From contig CAYXKD010000001.1 in assembly GCA_964464625.1 (NCBI GenBank), positions 39,553 through 103,552 of the forward strand: a stretch of 64,000 bases of DNA, written 5' to 3'. A program made the position numbers and the translations under genes. The number at the start of each line of letters is the position of its first letter. Positions within the stretch are counted from its first letter, which is position 1. Positions 15,723 through 25,230 of this stretch are shown here, in pieces. This stretch comes from JAAZIN01 sp964464625. GTDB taxonomy: Bacteria; Bacillota; Dethiobacteria; DTU022. The notes under the pieces were generated by a model. The model searched no databases. It had not been told where the DNA came from and worked only from the letters and a program-made list of their open reading frames with translations.

Positions 15723-16739
15723 TTAATGAAATAATTTGGTCACTTCAGCTCCCGGGTAGTAAAGCATAATAATCTGGCGGTAATCTTTGCCTTCCCTGGC
15801 CGCTCCGTCGGCACCATACTGGCAAAGCCCCACACCGTGCCCCCGGCCGCGCGTGTGAAAAAGCAATCCTTCTGTTGTAATCTCACAGGTGAAACTGGTC
15901 GAGGGCAGATCCAGGAGGTGCCGCAGTTCTTTCCCTTCAATGACGACACCACCCAGTTCCAGCGTTGAAACACGCCCCCCCGCTGTTTCTGAAATAACCT
16001 TCAGGGAGAGCTGCTCTCCGGAAGCAACGGGCCATGAAAGATCCTGCGGCAGGGCGGCCGCTACTTTGGAAAAGGGAACCAAATGCTCTCCCCGGAAATG
16101 CGGCGAATGCTCACAATAGGGACAATCAATGCTCTGCAGATAAGGCAGTAAGCCGCCGCTCCAAAGAGAATGTGAAGCTTCAGTTGTGCCCCCACAGGTT
16201 GAATGATAAACTGCTTCAATTAATTTGCCCTGGTAGACAGCCACTTCACCGGATGTCTCAGAAATGGCTTCTTTGATCCGGCTGAGGAAGAGCTTACTCT
16301 CGGGTCCCCACTCCTCCACAGTTTCCAAAGGATCAAGCCAGGCCTGGCAATGGGTGCTGTCAGAGCAAATATCTGCAGGCAAAGGTGAGCTGCTGCAGCC
16401 GCAGCCGCCAAGAGACCTTATCTGGTAGAGGGCATAGGTGCGAGCGATGACTGCCTGGGCTTTAAGTGCCTCCGTCTCAAAGGAGGAGGGCATCTCGGCA
16501 AGAAGCACACCGGCAAGGTATTCCTTCAGATCCATCTGCACTACTTCTTTCCTATCAGCCCGATAAAGAGATATCTGTAGAGAGTCGTTATGGCTGCAAT
16601 CTTTTTCCTCATCAAAGCTGTCGTTACCGCTATCCTGCAGCGCTATACCCGGCAGACGGCCCAGGGAGACAACGGCGGCAGGCAGCAGTATCACCACAAG
16701 GACAATGACAAAAAAAAGCAGGGCGGCTTTACGAGTCAT
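15723..16739 (-). CDS. spoIID: Stage II sporulation protein D, peptidoglycan lytic transglycosylase
   Basis: A 338-residue protein with an N-terminal membrane anchor (about residues 5-25) and the SpoIID domain: KEYLAGVLLAEMP, ALKAQAVIARTYALY, a cysteine-containing STCGGTTE, and the C-terminal GRGHGVGLCQYGA. It cuts glycan strands in the DMP engulfment machine with SpoIIM and SpoIIP. The ATG follows GGAGGTTTCG. It lies between murA and the spoIIQ-like gene, as in Bacillus. A possible sigma-E-type promoter lies 30-60 bases upstream. Confidence 0.96.
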   Translation of the reverse strand: MTRKAALLFFVIVLVVILLPAAVVSLGRLPGIALQDSGNDSFDEEKDCSHNDSLQISLYRADRKEVVQMDLKEYLAGVLLAEMPSSFETEALKAQAVIARTYALYQIRSLGGCGCSSSPLPADICSDSTHCQAWLDPLETVEEWGPESKLFLSRIKEAISETSGEVAVYQGKLIEAVYHSTCGGTTEASHSLWSGGLLPYLQSIDCPYCEHSPHFRGEHLVPFSKVAAALPQDLSWPVASGEQLSLKVISETAGGRVSTLELGGVVIEGKELRHLLDLPSTSFTCEITTEGLLFHTRGRGHGVGLCQYGADGAAREGKDYRQIIMLYYPGAEVTKLFH

Positions 16740-16768
16740 CGAAACCTCCGGCTTGTAGATTTCATCAT

Positions 16769-16796
16769 AATATATGAAAGTAGAATTTATTTATGA
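16769..16796 (-). promoter_or_regulatory. Possible sigma-E-type promoter of spoIID
   Basis: On the minus strand TCATAAAT (16796-16789), a 12-base gap and CATATATT (16776-16769) resemble the sigma-E pattern (ATATT and CATACAAT elements), though the -10 match is imperfect. The surrounding 239-base gap holds nothing else I recognise. Confidence 0.3.
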
Positions 16797-16978
16797 TGCT
16801 TTTTACAAAAGTATAGTGCGCAACCAGGGAGGTATCGTACTGTGATGCCAGGGAGCTGCTTAAAATAACTGCACAGCCCGAAGCAAAGCATCTTTGGAAT
16901 AATACTTATGTTTAGTGTAGGAGAAAAAATGTTAAATCGCAGCAGAAAAAGATAGGCCTGACTGCGGCGTGTTTAATT

Positions 16979-18271
16979 CTAGCTTCCTGTTTTAAGCACC
17001 CCTTCAGTTTCACCGGAGAACTGTTTGATATGAGCGCCCAGCAGATTAAGTCTTTCTTCAAGCCTGCTGTAGCCACGCCATAGATGGCTCACACCAAAAA
17101 GTTCAGTTTCCCCCTGTGCCGCCAGCGCCGCCAGCAACAGCGCTGCGGCACCCCTGAGATCAGGAGCGATTACGGGGGCACCGGTGAGATAGGATCGGCC
17201 TTCCACAACAGCATGACGGCCTTCAACCCGTATTTGCGCCCCCATACTGTTTAATCCCTCAACATGGCGAAACCGATTTTCAAAAACCGTTTCAACAACC
17301 ATGGAGGTCCCTTCGGACAGAGCCAGCAACGTCATAAATTGCGGCTGAAGGTCGGTGGAAAAACCCGGATAAGGCATTGTTTTTAGATCAACCGCCATGG
17401 GGCGTGCGCCTGATGCAGCCCTCACGGCAAAAGGACCTGCCTCCTCAACAATAGCACCGGCCTCCGTTAATTTGGCCAGAAGTGATTTCAGGTGATCGGG
17501 CAAAACAGGTTCCACGATTACATCGCCTCCGGTAATCACACCGGCCAGAAGAAGCGTGCCCGCCTCGATCCGGTCAGGTACAACAACATGGCGCGTCCCG
17601 ACTACTTCATCGACTCCCTTAATCCTGATTCGCGCCGTTCCAGCTCCTACAATCTGCGCGCCCATACTATTCAGGCAGTTGGCCAAATCAACGATCTCCG
17701 GCTCGGTAGCTGCATTTTCTAAAATTGTTGTCCCCTTGGCCAGTACCGCTGCCATAATAATATTTTCTGTTGCTCCTACACTGGGATAATCGAGATAGAT
17801 TCGCGCTCCCTGCAGGCCAAGCGTAGCCCCCTTGACACAGCCATTGATGATCTCAAAATTCGCCCCCATGGCCGTAAGCCCTTTCAGGTGCAGATCGACC
17901 GGTCGGATCCCGATAGCACAACCGCCTGGTAAAGGAAGACACACTTTCTTTTTCCGGGCAAGCAGTGGGCCCAGAACCAGAAAAGATGCTCTCATCCTCC
18001 CAACGAGCTCCGCGGGAAGCGCAGTCTGCTCCAAATCGCCCGCATTTATACGCAACAACCCCTGTTCCTGGCAATAATCGACAGAAGCCCCCAAGCCTTC
18101 GAGAACAGCGAGCATTGTACGAACATCGAGAAGGTCAGGAACTCCCTCAATAATTGTGCTTTCACGGGTAAGAAGTGTGGATGCAATAATGGGGAGGCAG
18201 GCGTTTTTTGAGCCGTGAACCCGCACTTTCCCCCGCAGGGGGACCCCCCCCCGAATTAAAATCTGATCCAT
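16979..18271 (-). CDS. murA: UDP-N-acetylglucosamine 1-carboxyvinyltransferase (first copy)
   Basis: First committed step of peptidoglycan synthesis, transferring enolpyruvyl from PEP to UDP-GlcNAc. The 430-residue protein begins MDQILIRGGVPLRG. It has the KN pair in HGSKNA near the start and the fosfomycin-target cysteine in PGGCAIGIRPVD. The ATG at 18271 is six bases after GAAAGGAAC; an upstream ATG six codons earlier is less well placed. It lies between ywmB and spoIID, matching murAA of Bacillus. A second murA is at 37409. Confidence 0.96.
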   Translation of the reverse strand: MDQILIRGGVPLRGKVRVHGSKNACLPIIASTLLTRESTIIEGVPDLLDVRTMLAVLEGLGASVDYCQEQGLLRINAGDLEQTALPAELVGRMRASFLVLGPLLARKKKVCLPLPGGCAIGIRPVDLHLKGLTAMGANFEIINGCVKGATLGLQGARIYLDYPSVGATENIIMAAVLAKGTTILENAATEPEIVDLANCLNSMGAQIVGAGTARIRIKGVDEVVGTRHVVVPDRIEAGTLLLAGVITGGDVIVEPVLPDHLKSLLAKLTEAGAIVEEAGPFAVRAASGARPMAVDLKTMPYPGFSTDLQPQFMTLLALSEGTSMVVETVFENRFRHVEGLNSMGAQIRVEGRHAVVEGRSYLTGAPVIAPDLRGAAALLLAALAAQGETELFGVSHLWRGYSRLEERLNLLGAHIKQFSGETEGVLKTGS

Positions 18272-18296
18272 GAAGCTGTTCCTTTCCATGAGAAAG

Positions 18297-18962
18297 TTAA
18301 AAAATTATGGAATGCAATACCGGTATGCCCAGGCGAATTCTCACCTTACCGGTTCCGGCAATCCTGTAAAGTTCCAGTTGAAGGTTAACCGCACCTTCAT
18401 CCAGGGAATATCCTTCCTCCGCCCAGGGAAGATAAGCAAGGAGCTGCACCATCCCGGGGCTATCGTACGTGCCCCGCAAGCAGGCGCCGGTGGCCTCAAG
18501 CAACCCTATCCCCAGGGTCATCAGATCCCCATCGCTGCTTTGATATGCCTCCACGCTCCAGCTGCGGCCGCTTCCTGCCGCATTGCGCCCAACAATTCTT
18601 TCCAGGCTCCGCCATAAAGCGATGCAAGCTTCTCGATCGCTGCCGCGAACCTGAATGAGAGCCTCGCTGTTTTCATAACCCCCATGTATTGACCAGCTGC
18701 AGTCCGGCGGCACCGGCAAACTTCTTTCAACAGGGCCGTTACCTAAATGCAGAAGCCTCTCCCTTTCACCCTCATTGATAAAGCAGGAGGTACCGTAGAA
18801 GATATTTTCAACACCGTAAAGCTGTAATCCTTTTTCCAATTCACTCCAGGGTTCTCTTTCCAGCGCTGCTCCATGCAGCGGCAGGTTAACCAGTAACAGA
18901 ATCAAAAGCACAAATAATATTGAGATGCGCGAAGACACCCGGGGCAGCCTCCCTTCATTCAC
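18297..18962 (-). CDS. ywmB: YwmB-family exported protein
   Basis: A 221-residue protein with an N-terminal signal or anchor (SILFVLLILLLVNLPLHG) and no obvious enzyme motif. It resembles the YwmB family, which has a TATA-box-binding-protein-like fold of unknown role. Placement directly upstream of murA and spoIID is the same as in Bacillus and is half of the evidence. It ends 25 bases before the murA start. The ribosome site at the chosen ATG is weak, so the start may differ. Confidence 0.75.
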   Translation of the reverse strand: MNEGRLPRVSSRISILFVLLILLLVNLPLHGAALEREPWSELEKGLQLYGVENIFYGTSCFINEGERERLLHLGNGPVERSLPVPPDCSWSIHGGYENSEALIQVRGSDREACIALWRSLERIVGRNAAGSGRSWSVEAYQSSDGDLMTLGIGLLEATGACLRGTYDSPGMVQLLAYLPWAEEGYSLDEGAVNLQLELYRIAGTGKVRIRLGIPVLHSIIF

Positions 18963-19064
18963 CGGAAACTAAGGAATATTATGGCCCCCGCGACAGCGCA
19001 TTATCCCTTGCAAAACATAAACTCTACCTGATTAATATTTTAAACAGGAGAAGGAAGTCCAGTA

Positions 19065-19517
19065 TCATTCAATAAAATCAACAAGTACGCCCGCCTCAGT
19101 GAAGAGTTGCCTTGCCAGATCATCCGGATAGTTTTCTGCAAGGCAGATCCGGCGTATACCTGCATTGATCAGCATCTTGGCGCAAACAGCGCAGGGAAAG
19201 TGGGTGCAGTAAAGGGAAGCGCCTTTGATAGCAACGCCATCCAAAGCTGCCTGGATAATAGCGTTTTGTTCAGCATGAAGGCCCCGGCAAAGTTCGTGTC
19301 TTTCGCCGGCGGGAATATTTAGCTTCTCTCTAAGACAGCCTCTTTCGTCACAATGTTTCAACCCTCTGGGTGCCCCGTTATAGCCAGTGGCCAGGATGCG
19401 TTTCTCCAGGACCAGGAGTGCGCCCACATGGCGCCGCAAACAGGTGGAACGGGAGGCTACTACCCTGGCAATCTCCAAAAAATAGTGATCCCACTCAGGC
19501 CTTTCCGACAAAAGCAA
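19065..19517 (-). CDS. comEB: dCMP deaminase
   Basis: Deaminates dCMP to dUMP for dTTP synthesis. The zinc-binding motifs of the cytidine/deoxycytidylate deaminase family are His81 with catalytic Glu83 (HAEQNA) and Cys109 and Cys112 (PCAVC). The extra Cys/His pair near residues 54-61 (HCDERGC) is typical of dCMP deaminases. At 150 residues it has the family length. The start is TTG, after GGAAAGGAG. It follows glyA on the same strand, as in many Firmicutes. Confidence 0.92.
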   Translation of the reverse strand: MLLSERPEWDHYFLEIARVVASRSTCLRRHVGALLVLEKRILATGYNGAPRGLKHCDERGCLREKLNIPAGERHELCRGLHAEQNAIIQAALDGVAIKGASLYCTHFPCAVCAKMLINAGIRRICLAENYPDDLARQLFTEAGVLVDFIE

Positions 19518-19574
19518 AACACTCCTTTCCCAGGGGGATAGGCAAAATATTGTTTTTGACCAGCCCTGTTAACC

Positions 19575-20843
19575 TCATTCCGGCTTTTCAAGCCCGGTAA
19601 CTGGGAACTTTCTACAGAGCGCATGTACCCGCCTTCTCAATCCCTCGAGGACCGTCTTGTCGGAACGGTGGATAACCGCCTCGTCTATAATCCGGGCGAT
19701 CTCCTTGATTTGCTCCGGTCCCATTCCCCGCGAGGTTATCGCAGGTGTGCCTAGCCGCAGACCGCTGGTTACCCGGGGTGGTTGCGGATCAAAGGGGATG
19801 GAATTTTTATTGGTGGTAATACCAATATCACCCAGCAGCTGCTCAGCTTCCAACCCGGTAATCTTTTTTAACCTCAGATCCACCAGAATCAGGTGAGTGT
19901 CACTGCCTCCGGTCACCAGAGTAAACCCCGCTTCAATCAACTTTTCTGCGAGTATCCGGGCATTCTCAAGAACCCGGGACTGGTAAGCGGCAAATTCTGG
20001 GGACTGTGCCTCCTTTAAAGAAATTGCCTTTGCCGCGATGACATGCATAAGAGGCCCGCCCTGTATACCGGGGAAAACCGCTCTGTCGATGAGCGAAGCA
20101 TATTCGCGGCGGCAGAGGATCATACCGCCACGCGGGCCGCGCAGTGTTTTATGAGTCGTTGTAGTGACCGCCGCAGCATGGTGTACCGGATTCGGGTGCA
20201 GCCCCACAGCCACGAGACCTGCTATGTGAGCCATATCCGCAATTAATTCAGCACCCGCCTCGCCGGCAATGTCCTGAAAGGCGGCAAAATCAACCATACG
20301 CGGATAGGCAGTGGCACCGGCAATGATAATCTTCGGTCTGACACGAAGTGCCTGTTTCCGGATTTCTTCCATATCAAGCAAGCCGCTGTCCCTATCAACC
20401 CCGTAGGAATAGGCCTCATAATAGTTTCCCGTTATATTTACCGGACTGCCGTGTGTCAGATGGCCTCCATGAGCCAGATCCATCCCCAGTATCCGGTCGC
20501 CCGGTTTCAAAAAGGCAAAGAAAACCGCCAGGTTTGCCGAAGAACCGGAATGGGGCTGGACATTGGCGTGATCGGCTTGGAAAAGCGCCTGTGCCCGGCT
20601 GCGGGCCAGTTGTTCAACCTTGTCCACATAACGGCAGCCTCCGTAATAACGGGCTCCAGGGTAACCTTCAGCATATTTGTTCGTCAACACAGACCCCTGA
20701 GCCTGCAAAACAGCCCGGCCCACCAGGTTTTCTGAAGCTATCAATTCCAGGCTATCCTGCTGCCGTCTTTCCTCAGCTGCCATCGCCGCCGCAATCTCCG
20801 GATCAATACGGTGCACTTCACTCAGGTGATCCTTTCTATCCAT
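19575..20843 (-). CDS. glyA: Serine hydroxymethyltransferase
   Basis: Converts serine and tetrahydrofolate to glycine and methylene-tetrahydrofolate, the main one-carbon entry. The 422-residue PLP enzyme has the conserved N-terminal SENLVGRAV, the HGGHLTHG and DMAHIAGLVA segments, and the PLP lysine in TTTTHKTLRGPRGG. The ATG follows GGAGGG. It lies in a run glyA-rpiB-ywlE-tsaC, which matches the Bacillus order. Confidence 0.98.
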   Translation of the reverse strand: MDRKDHLSEVHRIDPEIAAAMAAEERRQQDSLELIASENLVGRAVLQAQGSVLTNKYAEGYPGARYYGGCRYVDKVEQLARSRAQALFQADHANVQPHSGSSANLAVFFAFLKPGDRILGMDLAHGGHLTHGSPVNITGNYYEAYSYGVDRDSGLLDMEEIRKQALRVRPKIIIAGATAYPRMVDFAAFQDIAGEAGAELIADMAHIAGLVAVGLHPNPVHHAAAVTTTTHKTLRGPRGGMILCRREYASLIDRAVFPGIQGGPLMHVIAAKAISLKEAQSPEFAAYQSRVLENARILAEKLIEAGFTLVTGGSDTHLILVDLRLKKITGLEAEQLLGDIGITTNKNSIPFDPQPPRVTSGLRLGTPAITSRGMGPEQIKEIARIIDEAVIHRSDKTVLEGLRRRVHALCRKFPVTGLEKPE

Positions 20844-20877
20844 AATGCCAGCCCTCCATCAGCCTTTAACGAGGTGA

Positions 20878-21327
20878 TTATACCCTGCCACGCCTCTCAA
20901 TAAAAGTAACCTTTTCGAGGCGGCGAATGTGCCGCCCCTCTGTAAACCTGCTTTTCAAAAAAACATCCACGATTTCCAGCGCCGGTCCCGGTCCTATCAC
21001 CCGCGCTCCCAAAGTTAATATATTGGCATCGTTATGTTCACGAGCGCAGCGGGCAGAAAAAGTATCACTGCAAAGAGCGGCCCTGATGCCCGGGTGTTTG
21101 TTGGCAGCAATAGTCATACCGATACCGGTTCCGCAAAGCAGAATCCCATAAGACAATTCGCCGGCAGCTACCGCTACAACAAGCGGTAAAGCGATATCAG
21201 GATAATCGACACTGCTCTCGCAGAAAGTACCAAAGTCCGTCAGCTCAATTCCTAACGCCTCCAGATGTTCCTTGATCAACTCTTTCATGAAAAATCCGGC
21301 ATGATCACTGCCCAGAGCTACCTTCAT
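20878..21327 (-). CDS. rpiB: Ribose-5-phosphate isomerase B
   Basis: Interconverts ribose 5-phosphate and ribulose 5-phosphate. The 149-residue protein has the family signature GSDHAGFFMKE at the N-terminus, the catalytic Cys in LLCGTGIGM, and NDANILTLGARV. The ATG lies inside the end of the phosphatase gene (23-base overlap), after AAAGGAG. RpiB/LacAB members also act on allose or galactose phosphates, but the context in the ywlE-glyA run favours RpiB. Confidence 0.95.
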   Translation of the reverse strand: MKVALGSDHAGFFMKELIKEHLEALGIELTDFGTFCESSVDYPDIALPLVVAVAAGELSYGILLCGTGIGMTIAANKHPGIRAALCSDTFSARCAREHNDANILTLGARVIGPGPALEIVDVFLKSRFTEGRHIRRLEKVTFIERRGRV

Positions 21328-21814
21328 GGCCTGTGCTCCTTTCCAGTTTTTTAATGATTTCTTTTATTGATGCGTAGAGCTCTTCGTAAGTCTGCCGGTA
21401 ATCTTCAAGGGATCCGCCATAGGGATCGGCCACATCGGGATTTCCGGCAATACCGGCAAATTCTTTCAATAAAAAAGTCTTATCCGCCGCGGCAGGGAAA
21501 AGACGCAGCAGCTGATTCCGGTGCTGCCGGCTCATTACCAATATGAGAGAGGCATTGGCAACCCTCTCTTCATCAAGCAGTGCGGATAAATGTGTTCCCA
21601 GGTCAATTCCTGCACGGTGCATTACCCTGCGGGCATGTTCGGAAGCTCTTTCTCCATACGCCGCCGCCAGTCCTGCAGAATCCGTCTCCAGCATGCGGGA
21701 ACGCAAACGGCTTTCCCACTCATGGAGCAGCAGCGCAGAAGCCATGGGGCTGCGGCAGGTGTTACCGGTACAAACAAAAAGGATACGCATTATTTTCGCT
21801 GTCATCATCATCAC
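21305..21814 (-). CDS. ywlE: Low-molecular-weight phosphatase, YwlE-like (protein arginine phosphatase candidate)
   Basis: A 169-residue low-molecular-weight tyrosine phosphatase-fold protein. The P-loop is CTGNTCRSP, with catalytic Cys near residue 15 of the frame used, and the general acid is in DPYGGSLEDY. The threonine in the loop (TGNTCR), where tyrosine phosphatases often have Leu or Ile, is the feature associated with arginine phosphatases such as YwlE. Four ATGs are possible at the start; 21814 follows AGGTGATG, and the ATG at 21790 fits the core fold. It follows tsaC with no gap. Confidence 0.85.
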   Translation of the reverse strand: MMMMTAKIMRILFVCTGNTCRSPMASALLLHEWESRLRSRMLETDSAGLAAAYGERASEHARRVMHRAGIDLGTHLSALLDEERVANASLILVMSRQHRNQLLRLFPAAADKTFLLKEFAGIAGNPDVADPYGGSLEDYRQTYEELYASIKEIIKKLERSTGHEGSSGQ

Positions 21815-22849
21815 CTAGACCCTGATCGTTCGCGCAGCGGCTTTATGCAGCCGGTTCATCACTGCAGCACCAAGGCCCCGCGGGGGAACACCTTCCGCCA
21901 GAATCAGGTCAGCTCTTTGCGCATCAAAGCGGCGCAGCGCCGGAAAAAGGCTTTTCGCCGCCAGCCGTAAACCGGCCGGCCCAGGGTTAATCTGAAAAAT
22001 TACCACCCTGAGTCCCTTTTTCTGATAAGCAACAGCAAGGGCTTCGAGCAAAGCCCGCCTCCTGACAGCGGTACCTGTAATAAGGAACAGGGGAGCGCGG
22101 GGCGCATAATGTCGGTATTTCATTCCCGGGGAGGGGGGAATACCCGCTTTCCCGCTGCGTAAATCAACAACTTCGGTACCGAGGACTGCCTCCAGCTGTT
22201 CCCTGGAGATCCCACCCGGGCGCAATATCGCAGGCCGGGATCCGCTCAAATCAAGGACCGTTGATTCCAGCCCCAGGCGGCAGGAACCTCCATCAAGAAC
22301 GGCGTCGATCTTTCCAGCCAGATCTTCAAGCACATGGCTGAGAGCGGTTGGGCTGGGCCGCCCTGAGCGGTTGGCACTTGGTGCAACTAGGGGTACACCT
22401 GCAGCCCGGATCAGCTCCAAAGCCAGGGGATGGGCAGGCATGCGCACCGCAACTGTGGGCAGGCCCGCACTAATCTCCGGCGGCAGCAATGCAGAGCGCG
22501 GCAGCACCAGGCTGAGAGGCCCGGGCCAGAAGCAACTCATCAGCTTAAAAGCCTCCGGGGGGATAAAAGAGGCAACCTTTTTAACCTGCTCCAGGCGGGC
22601 CACATGAACAATTAGCGGGTTGTCCGCCGGACGCCCCTTTGCTTTAAAAATATTCTTTATCGCCCGCCTGTTTACAGCGGATGCCCCCAGACCATATACC
22701 GTTTCAGTGGGAAAAGCCACAAGCCCGCCGCGGCGGATCATCCCTGCCGCAGCGGCAACTGTCTTCCGCCCCGGCGGAAGGACAAGGGTCTTATTGACGC
22801 GGAGCACTTTAAGTAACCCTTTGCCACCACAGGAGAGGCGGCGCATCAA
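21815..22849 (-). CDS. tsaC: Threonylcarbamoyl-AMP synthase, Sua5 long form
   Basis: Makes threonylcarbamoyl-AMP from threonine, bicarbonate and ATP for the t6A37 modification of tRNA. The 344-residue protein has the YrdC domain (FPTETVYGLGA, KAKGRPADNPL, VPLVAPSANRSG, LESTVLDL) followed by the C-terminal Sua5 domain after a SPGMKYRHYAP linker. The ATG overlaps the end of the Na/Pi transporter gene by four bases. Gene order is as in Bacillus (ywlC). Confidence 0.95.
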   Translation of the reverse strand: MMRRLSCGGKGLLKVLRVNKTLVLPPGRKTVAAAAGMIRRGGLVAFPTETVYGLGASAVNRRAIKNIFKAKGRPADNPLIVHVARLEQVKKVASFIPPEAFKLMSCFWPGPLSLVLPRSALLPPEISAGLPTVAVRMPAHPLALELIRAAGVPLVAPSANRSGRPSPTALSHVLEDLAGKIDAVLDGGSCRLGLESTVLDLSGSRPAILRPGGISREQLEAVLGTEVVDLRSGKAGIPPSPGMKYRHYAPRAPLFLITGTAVRRRALLEALAVAYQKKGLRVVIFQINPGPAGLRLAAKSLFPALRRFDAQRADLILAEGVPPRGLGAAVMNRLHKAAARTIRV

Positions 22850-24462
22850 AAATCCTCGACAACAAGCTGGGCGATGTTGGTGGCATGATCTGCAATCCGC
22901 TCCATATTACTTAACACATCCAGGTAGATCACCCCTGATGGAGGATAACATTTTTTTGTATTAATCCTTTCAATATGCGCTTTGCGTAAAACCTTCTCCA
23001 TCAGATCAACCTGGTCATCCTCCACGATAACCATGCGGGCAAGGGGCTTGTTTTCCGTATCAAAAGCCTGGATAGCCCGCTCCAGCATGACATTGATCTT
23101 TTCATAGATCATGCTGAGCTCTTCAAGTGCCTGCTCGGAGAAAGGCAGCCTCTCCTCCACCTTGAGCTCAGCAAGCTGTTTAATATTTGTAGCATGATCG
23201 CCAATCCTCTCCAGGTCATTTGCTGCAGACATAAAGCTGGCAACCATCTTGGACTGAGCTTCAGCAAGTGGGTTTTGGGAAAGCTCAGCAAGATAAATAT
23301 TTATCCCCTCTTCAAGGCTGTCAAGGAGATCTTCCATCTGATCTATGTGCACACCTTTTTTTAAATCATTCTTGACAAAAGCGCTTATTGCCTCTCCGGT
23401 GATCTCTCGAGCGATCATGGCCATGCGCAGCAGCTCTTTTTTGGATCCCTGGATGGCTGCCGCCGGTGTGGGCAGCATCCGCTTGTCCAGATAATTCGGA
23501 CCGATTCCTATACTCACCTCTTCACCGGGAACAATGTAGCTGATAAACCTGGCGAAGTACGGCAGGATTAAAATAAAAAACAGGGAGTTGAAAACATTGA
23601 AAATAGAATGAGCGTTGGCGATTTGACGGGTCACGGTGGATGCTGTTTTTAAAACCAAACTTGTAAAGGGTGTCAATATAAAAAGGCAAAGAACCACCCC
23701 GATGACGTTAAAATATAGATGAGCCATAGCGGCGCGGCGGGCCGTCACATTGGTCCCCGCGCTGGCGATAAAAGCGATCACGCAGGTGCCAATGTTCGAA
23801 CCAAGGATCAGGGGTATGGCTTCACTCAAAGTAATCATTCCCTGCATGCTCAGGGCAATAATAACACCCGTAAAAGCACTGCTGCTTTGAAGTGCTGCGG
23901 TGAACAGAGCCCCGCCGATCACTCCCAGCAGGGGAAATGTGCCGAATTTTGCCAGCAGCCCATGGAAGGCGGGCAGATCTTTCAGTGGCTCCAGACCAGC
24001 TGCCATGGTGCTAATGCCGAGAAAAAGTAACCCCATCCCCAGGATAGCTTCACCAAGGTAGCGGTACTGCCTGCGCCTGCTAAAAAAGATAATAAGAGCG
24101 CCGAGGCCAATAATGGGAAAGGCAATATCCTCGATCTTGAAAGCAATAATCTGTGTAGTTACAGTGGTGCCGATATTAGCACCAATAATTACGCTAATCG
24201 CCTGGGAGAGAGTGATCAGACCGGCGTTGGCAAAGCCGACAACCATGACTGTCGTAGCGCCGCTGCTCTGGATGAGCATGGTAATCAGTACTCCTGTGAG
24301 CACGCCGATGATCGGACGGGTTGTCAGTACCTCGAGGATCCGGCGCAGCCTGTCGCCTGCTGCATTCTGCATCCCCGTCGCCATCATCTGGATGCCGAAC
24401 AAGAAAAGGCCCAGACCGCCCACCGAAATGAAGACGATTTGCAGGTATTCCCGCCAGGACAA
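22846..24462 (-). CDS. Na+/phosphate cotransporter family protein with PhoU-like tail
   Basis: A 538-residue membrane protein. The N-terminal two thirds hold two inverted Na/Pi repeats with QSS motifs (LIQSSGATTV and LQSSSAFTGV), among about eight helices. From about residue 345 the C-terminus is a soluble, helical PhoU-like domain (NDLERIGDHATNI, NMERIADHATNI). The family imports phosphate with sodium, or acts as an exporter-like partner, under PhoU-domain control. The start is TTG after GGGAGG. It is upstream of and overlaps tsaC. Confidence 0.88.
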   Translation of the reverse strand: MSWREYLQIVFISVGGLGLFLFGIQMMATGMQNAAGDRLRRILEVLTTRPIIGVLTGVLITMLIQSSGATTVMVVGFANAGLITLSQAISVIIGANIGTTVTTQIIAFKIEDIAFPIIGLGALIIFFSRRRQYRYLGEAILGMGLLFLGISTMAAGLEPLKDLPAFHGLLAKFGTFPLLGVIGGALFTAALQSSSAFTGVIIALSMQGMITLSEAIPLILGSNIGTCVIAFIASAGTNVTARRAAMAHLYFNVIGVVLCLFILTPFTSLVLKTASTVTRQIANAHSIFNVFNSLFFILILPYFARFISYIVPGEEVSIGIGPNYLDKRMLPTPAAAIQGSKKELLRMAMIAREITGEAISAFVKNDLKKGVHIDQMEDLLDSLEEGINIYLAELSQNPLAEAQSKMVASFMSAANDLERIGDHATNIKQLAELKVEERLPFSEQALEELSMIYEKINVMLERAIQAFDTENKPLARMVIVEDDQVDLMEKVLRKAHIERINTKKCYPPSGVIYLDVLSNMERIADHATNIAQLVVEDF

Positions 24463-24543
24463 TCACAAACCTCCCAATTATCGACAAATTTATCTATATA
24501 TCAAAACCACACTAATTATAGAAGATCTTCTTTGCTTTTTCAA

Positions 24544-25230
24544 TTATTTATTGATGGGGCGCCTGAAAAACTCCCAGACTTTAATCTGCCACTTGCCTGA
24601 ACGAGCAGTTTCCTTATCTTTTTCTCCCCTGTTTAAAGCGTTGCTATGGGGCGGTTCCGCGAAAGAAACTGGCGCGGCTCTCTCTTCCTCTTCCACAGAG
24701 TCCTCCCCGATTTTTACCGGGGGAAGGCAGAGCGAGGGGAATAGAAGGCACCACCAGTTTTCTCCGGACCCCTCATCAATGATCACCGTTAATGCAGTAT
24801 ATTCTCCCGCCGGATAGATCCGGCGCCCATAGATTTTTAAGGGGAAATGCTCCTGTGTGAGCCGCACCACAATTTGCGTTCCCGCTGCCGCTTCGGCGGT
24901 ATAATCTTGAAGGGATTTTTCAAGTTCGGACAGATAATCACCCAAAAAGGAGATGTACCCTTCATAGCCACACTCCTGCGGCGGTTTATTTTCAGAGAGT
25001 AAATGCCTGACCTGCATAACAAGTTCCATCTTAAAATTCTGCTCTGCAAGGCTGTCTCCCGCTGCCCGCACATGCAACCTCACCACAGGTTCACCATCCT
25101 GCAACTGCCAGGCAGTTTCTTTTTCATACCTGGAGGCAGCATGATAAATTGAACCCAGGATGAAAAGGATAATGGCCAGGGCCGCAGTGAGTAAGGTTCT
25201 ATTATTAACCCATTTTCTATTTCTCTTCAT
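24544..25230 (-). CDS. spoIIR: Stage II sporulation protein R
   Basis: SpoIIR is made in the forespore under sigma-F, is exported, and triggers SpoIIGA to process pro-sigma-E. The 228-residue protein has one N-terminal membrane segment (LLTAALAIILFILGSIYH), the family segment VVRLHVRAAGDSLAEQ, and the signature YPAGEYTALTVIIDEGSGENWWC. The ATG overlaps the end of sigG by 14 bases, so the two are co-transcribed. The C-terminal 50 residues are low in conservation. Confidence 0.9.
   Translation of the reverse strand: MKRNRKWVNNRTLLTAALAIILFILGSIYHAASRYEKETAWQLQDGEPVVRLHVRAAGDSLAEQNFKMELVMQVRHLLSENKPPQECGYEGYISFLGDYLSELEKSLQDYTAEAAAGTQIVVRLTQEHFPLKIYGRRIYPAGEYTALTVIIDEGSGENWWCLLFPSLCLPPVKIGEDSVEEEERAAPVSFAEPPHSNALNRGEKDKETARSGKWQIKVWEFFRRPINK

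Noticed and set aside
20348..20845. A 165-codon plus-strand frame over glyA
   Set aside because: Shadow of glyA; Pro- and Ser-rich product without a family.
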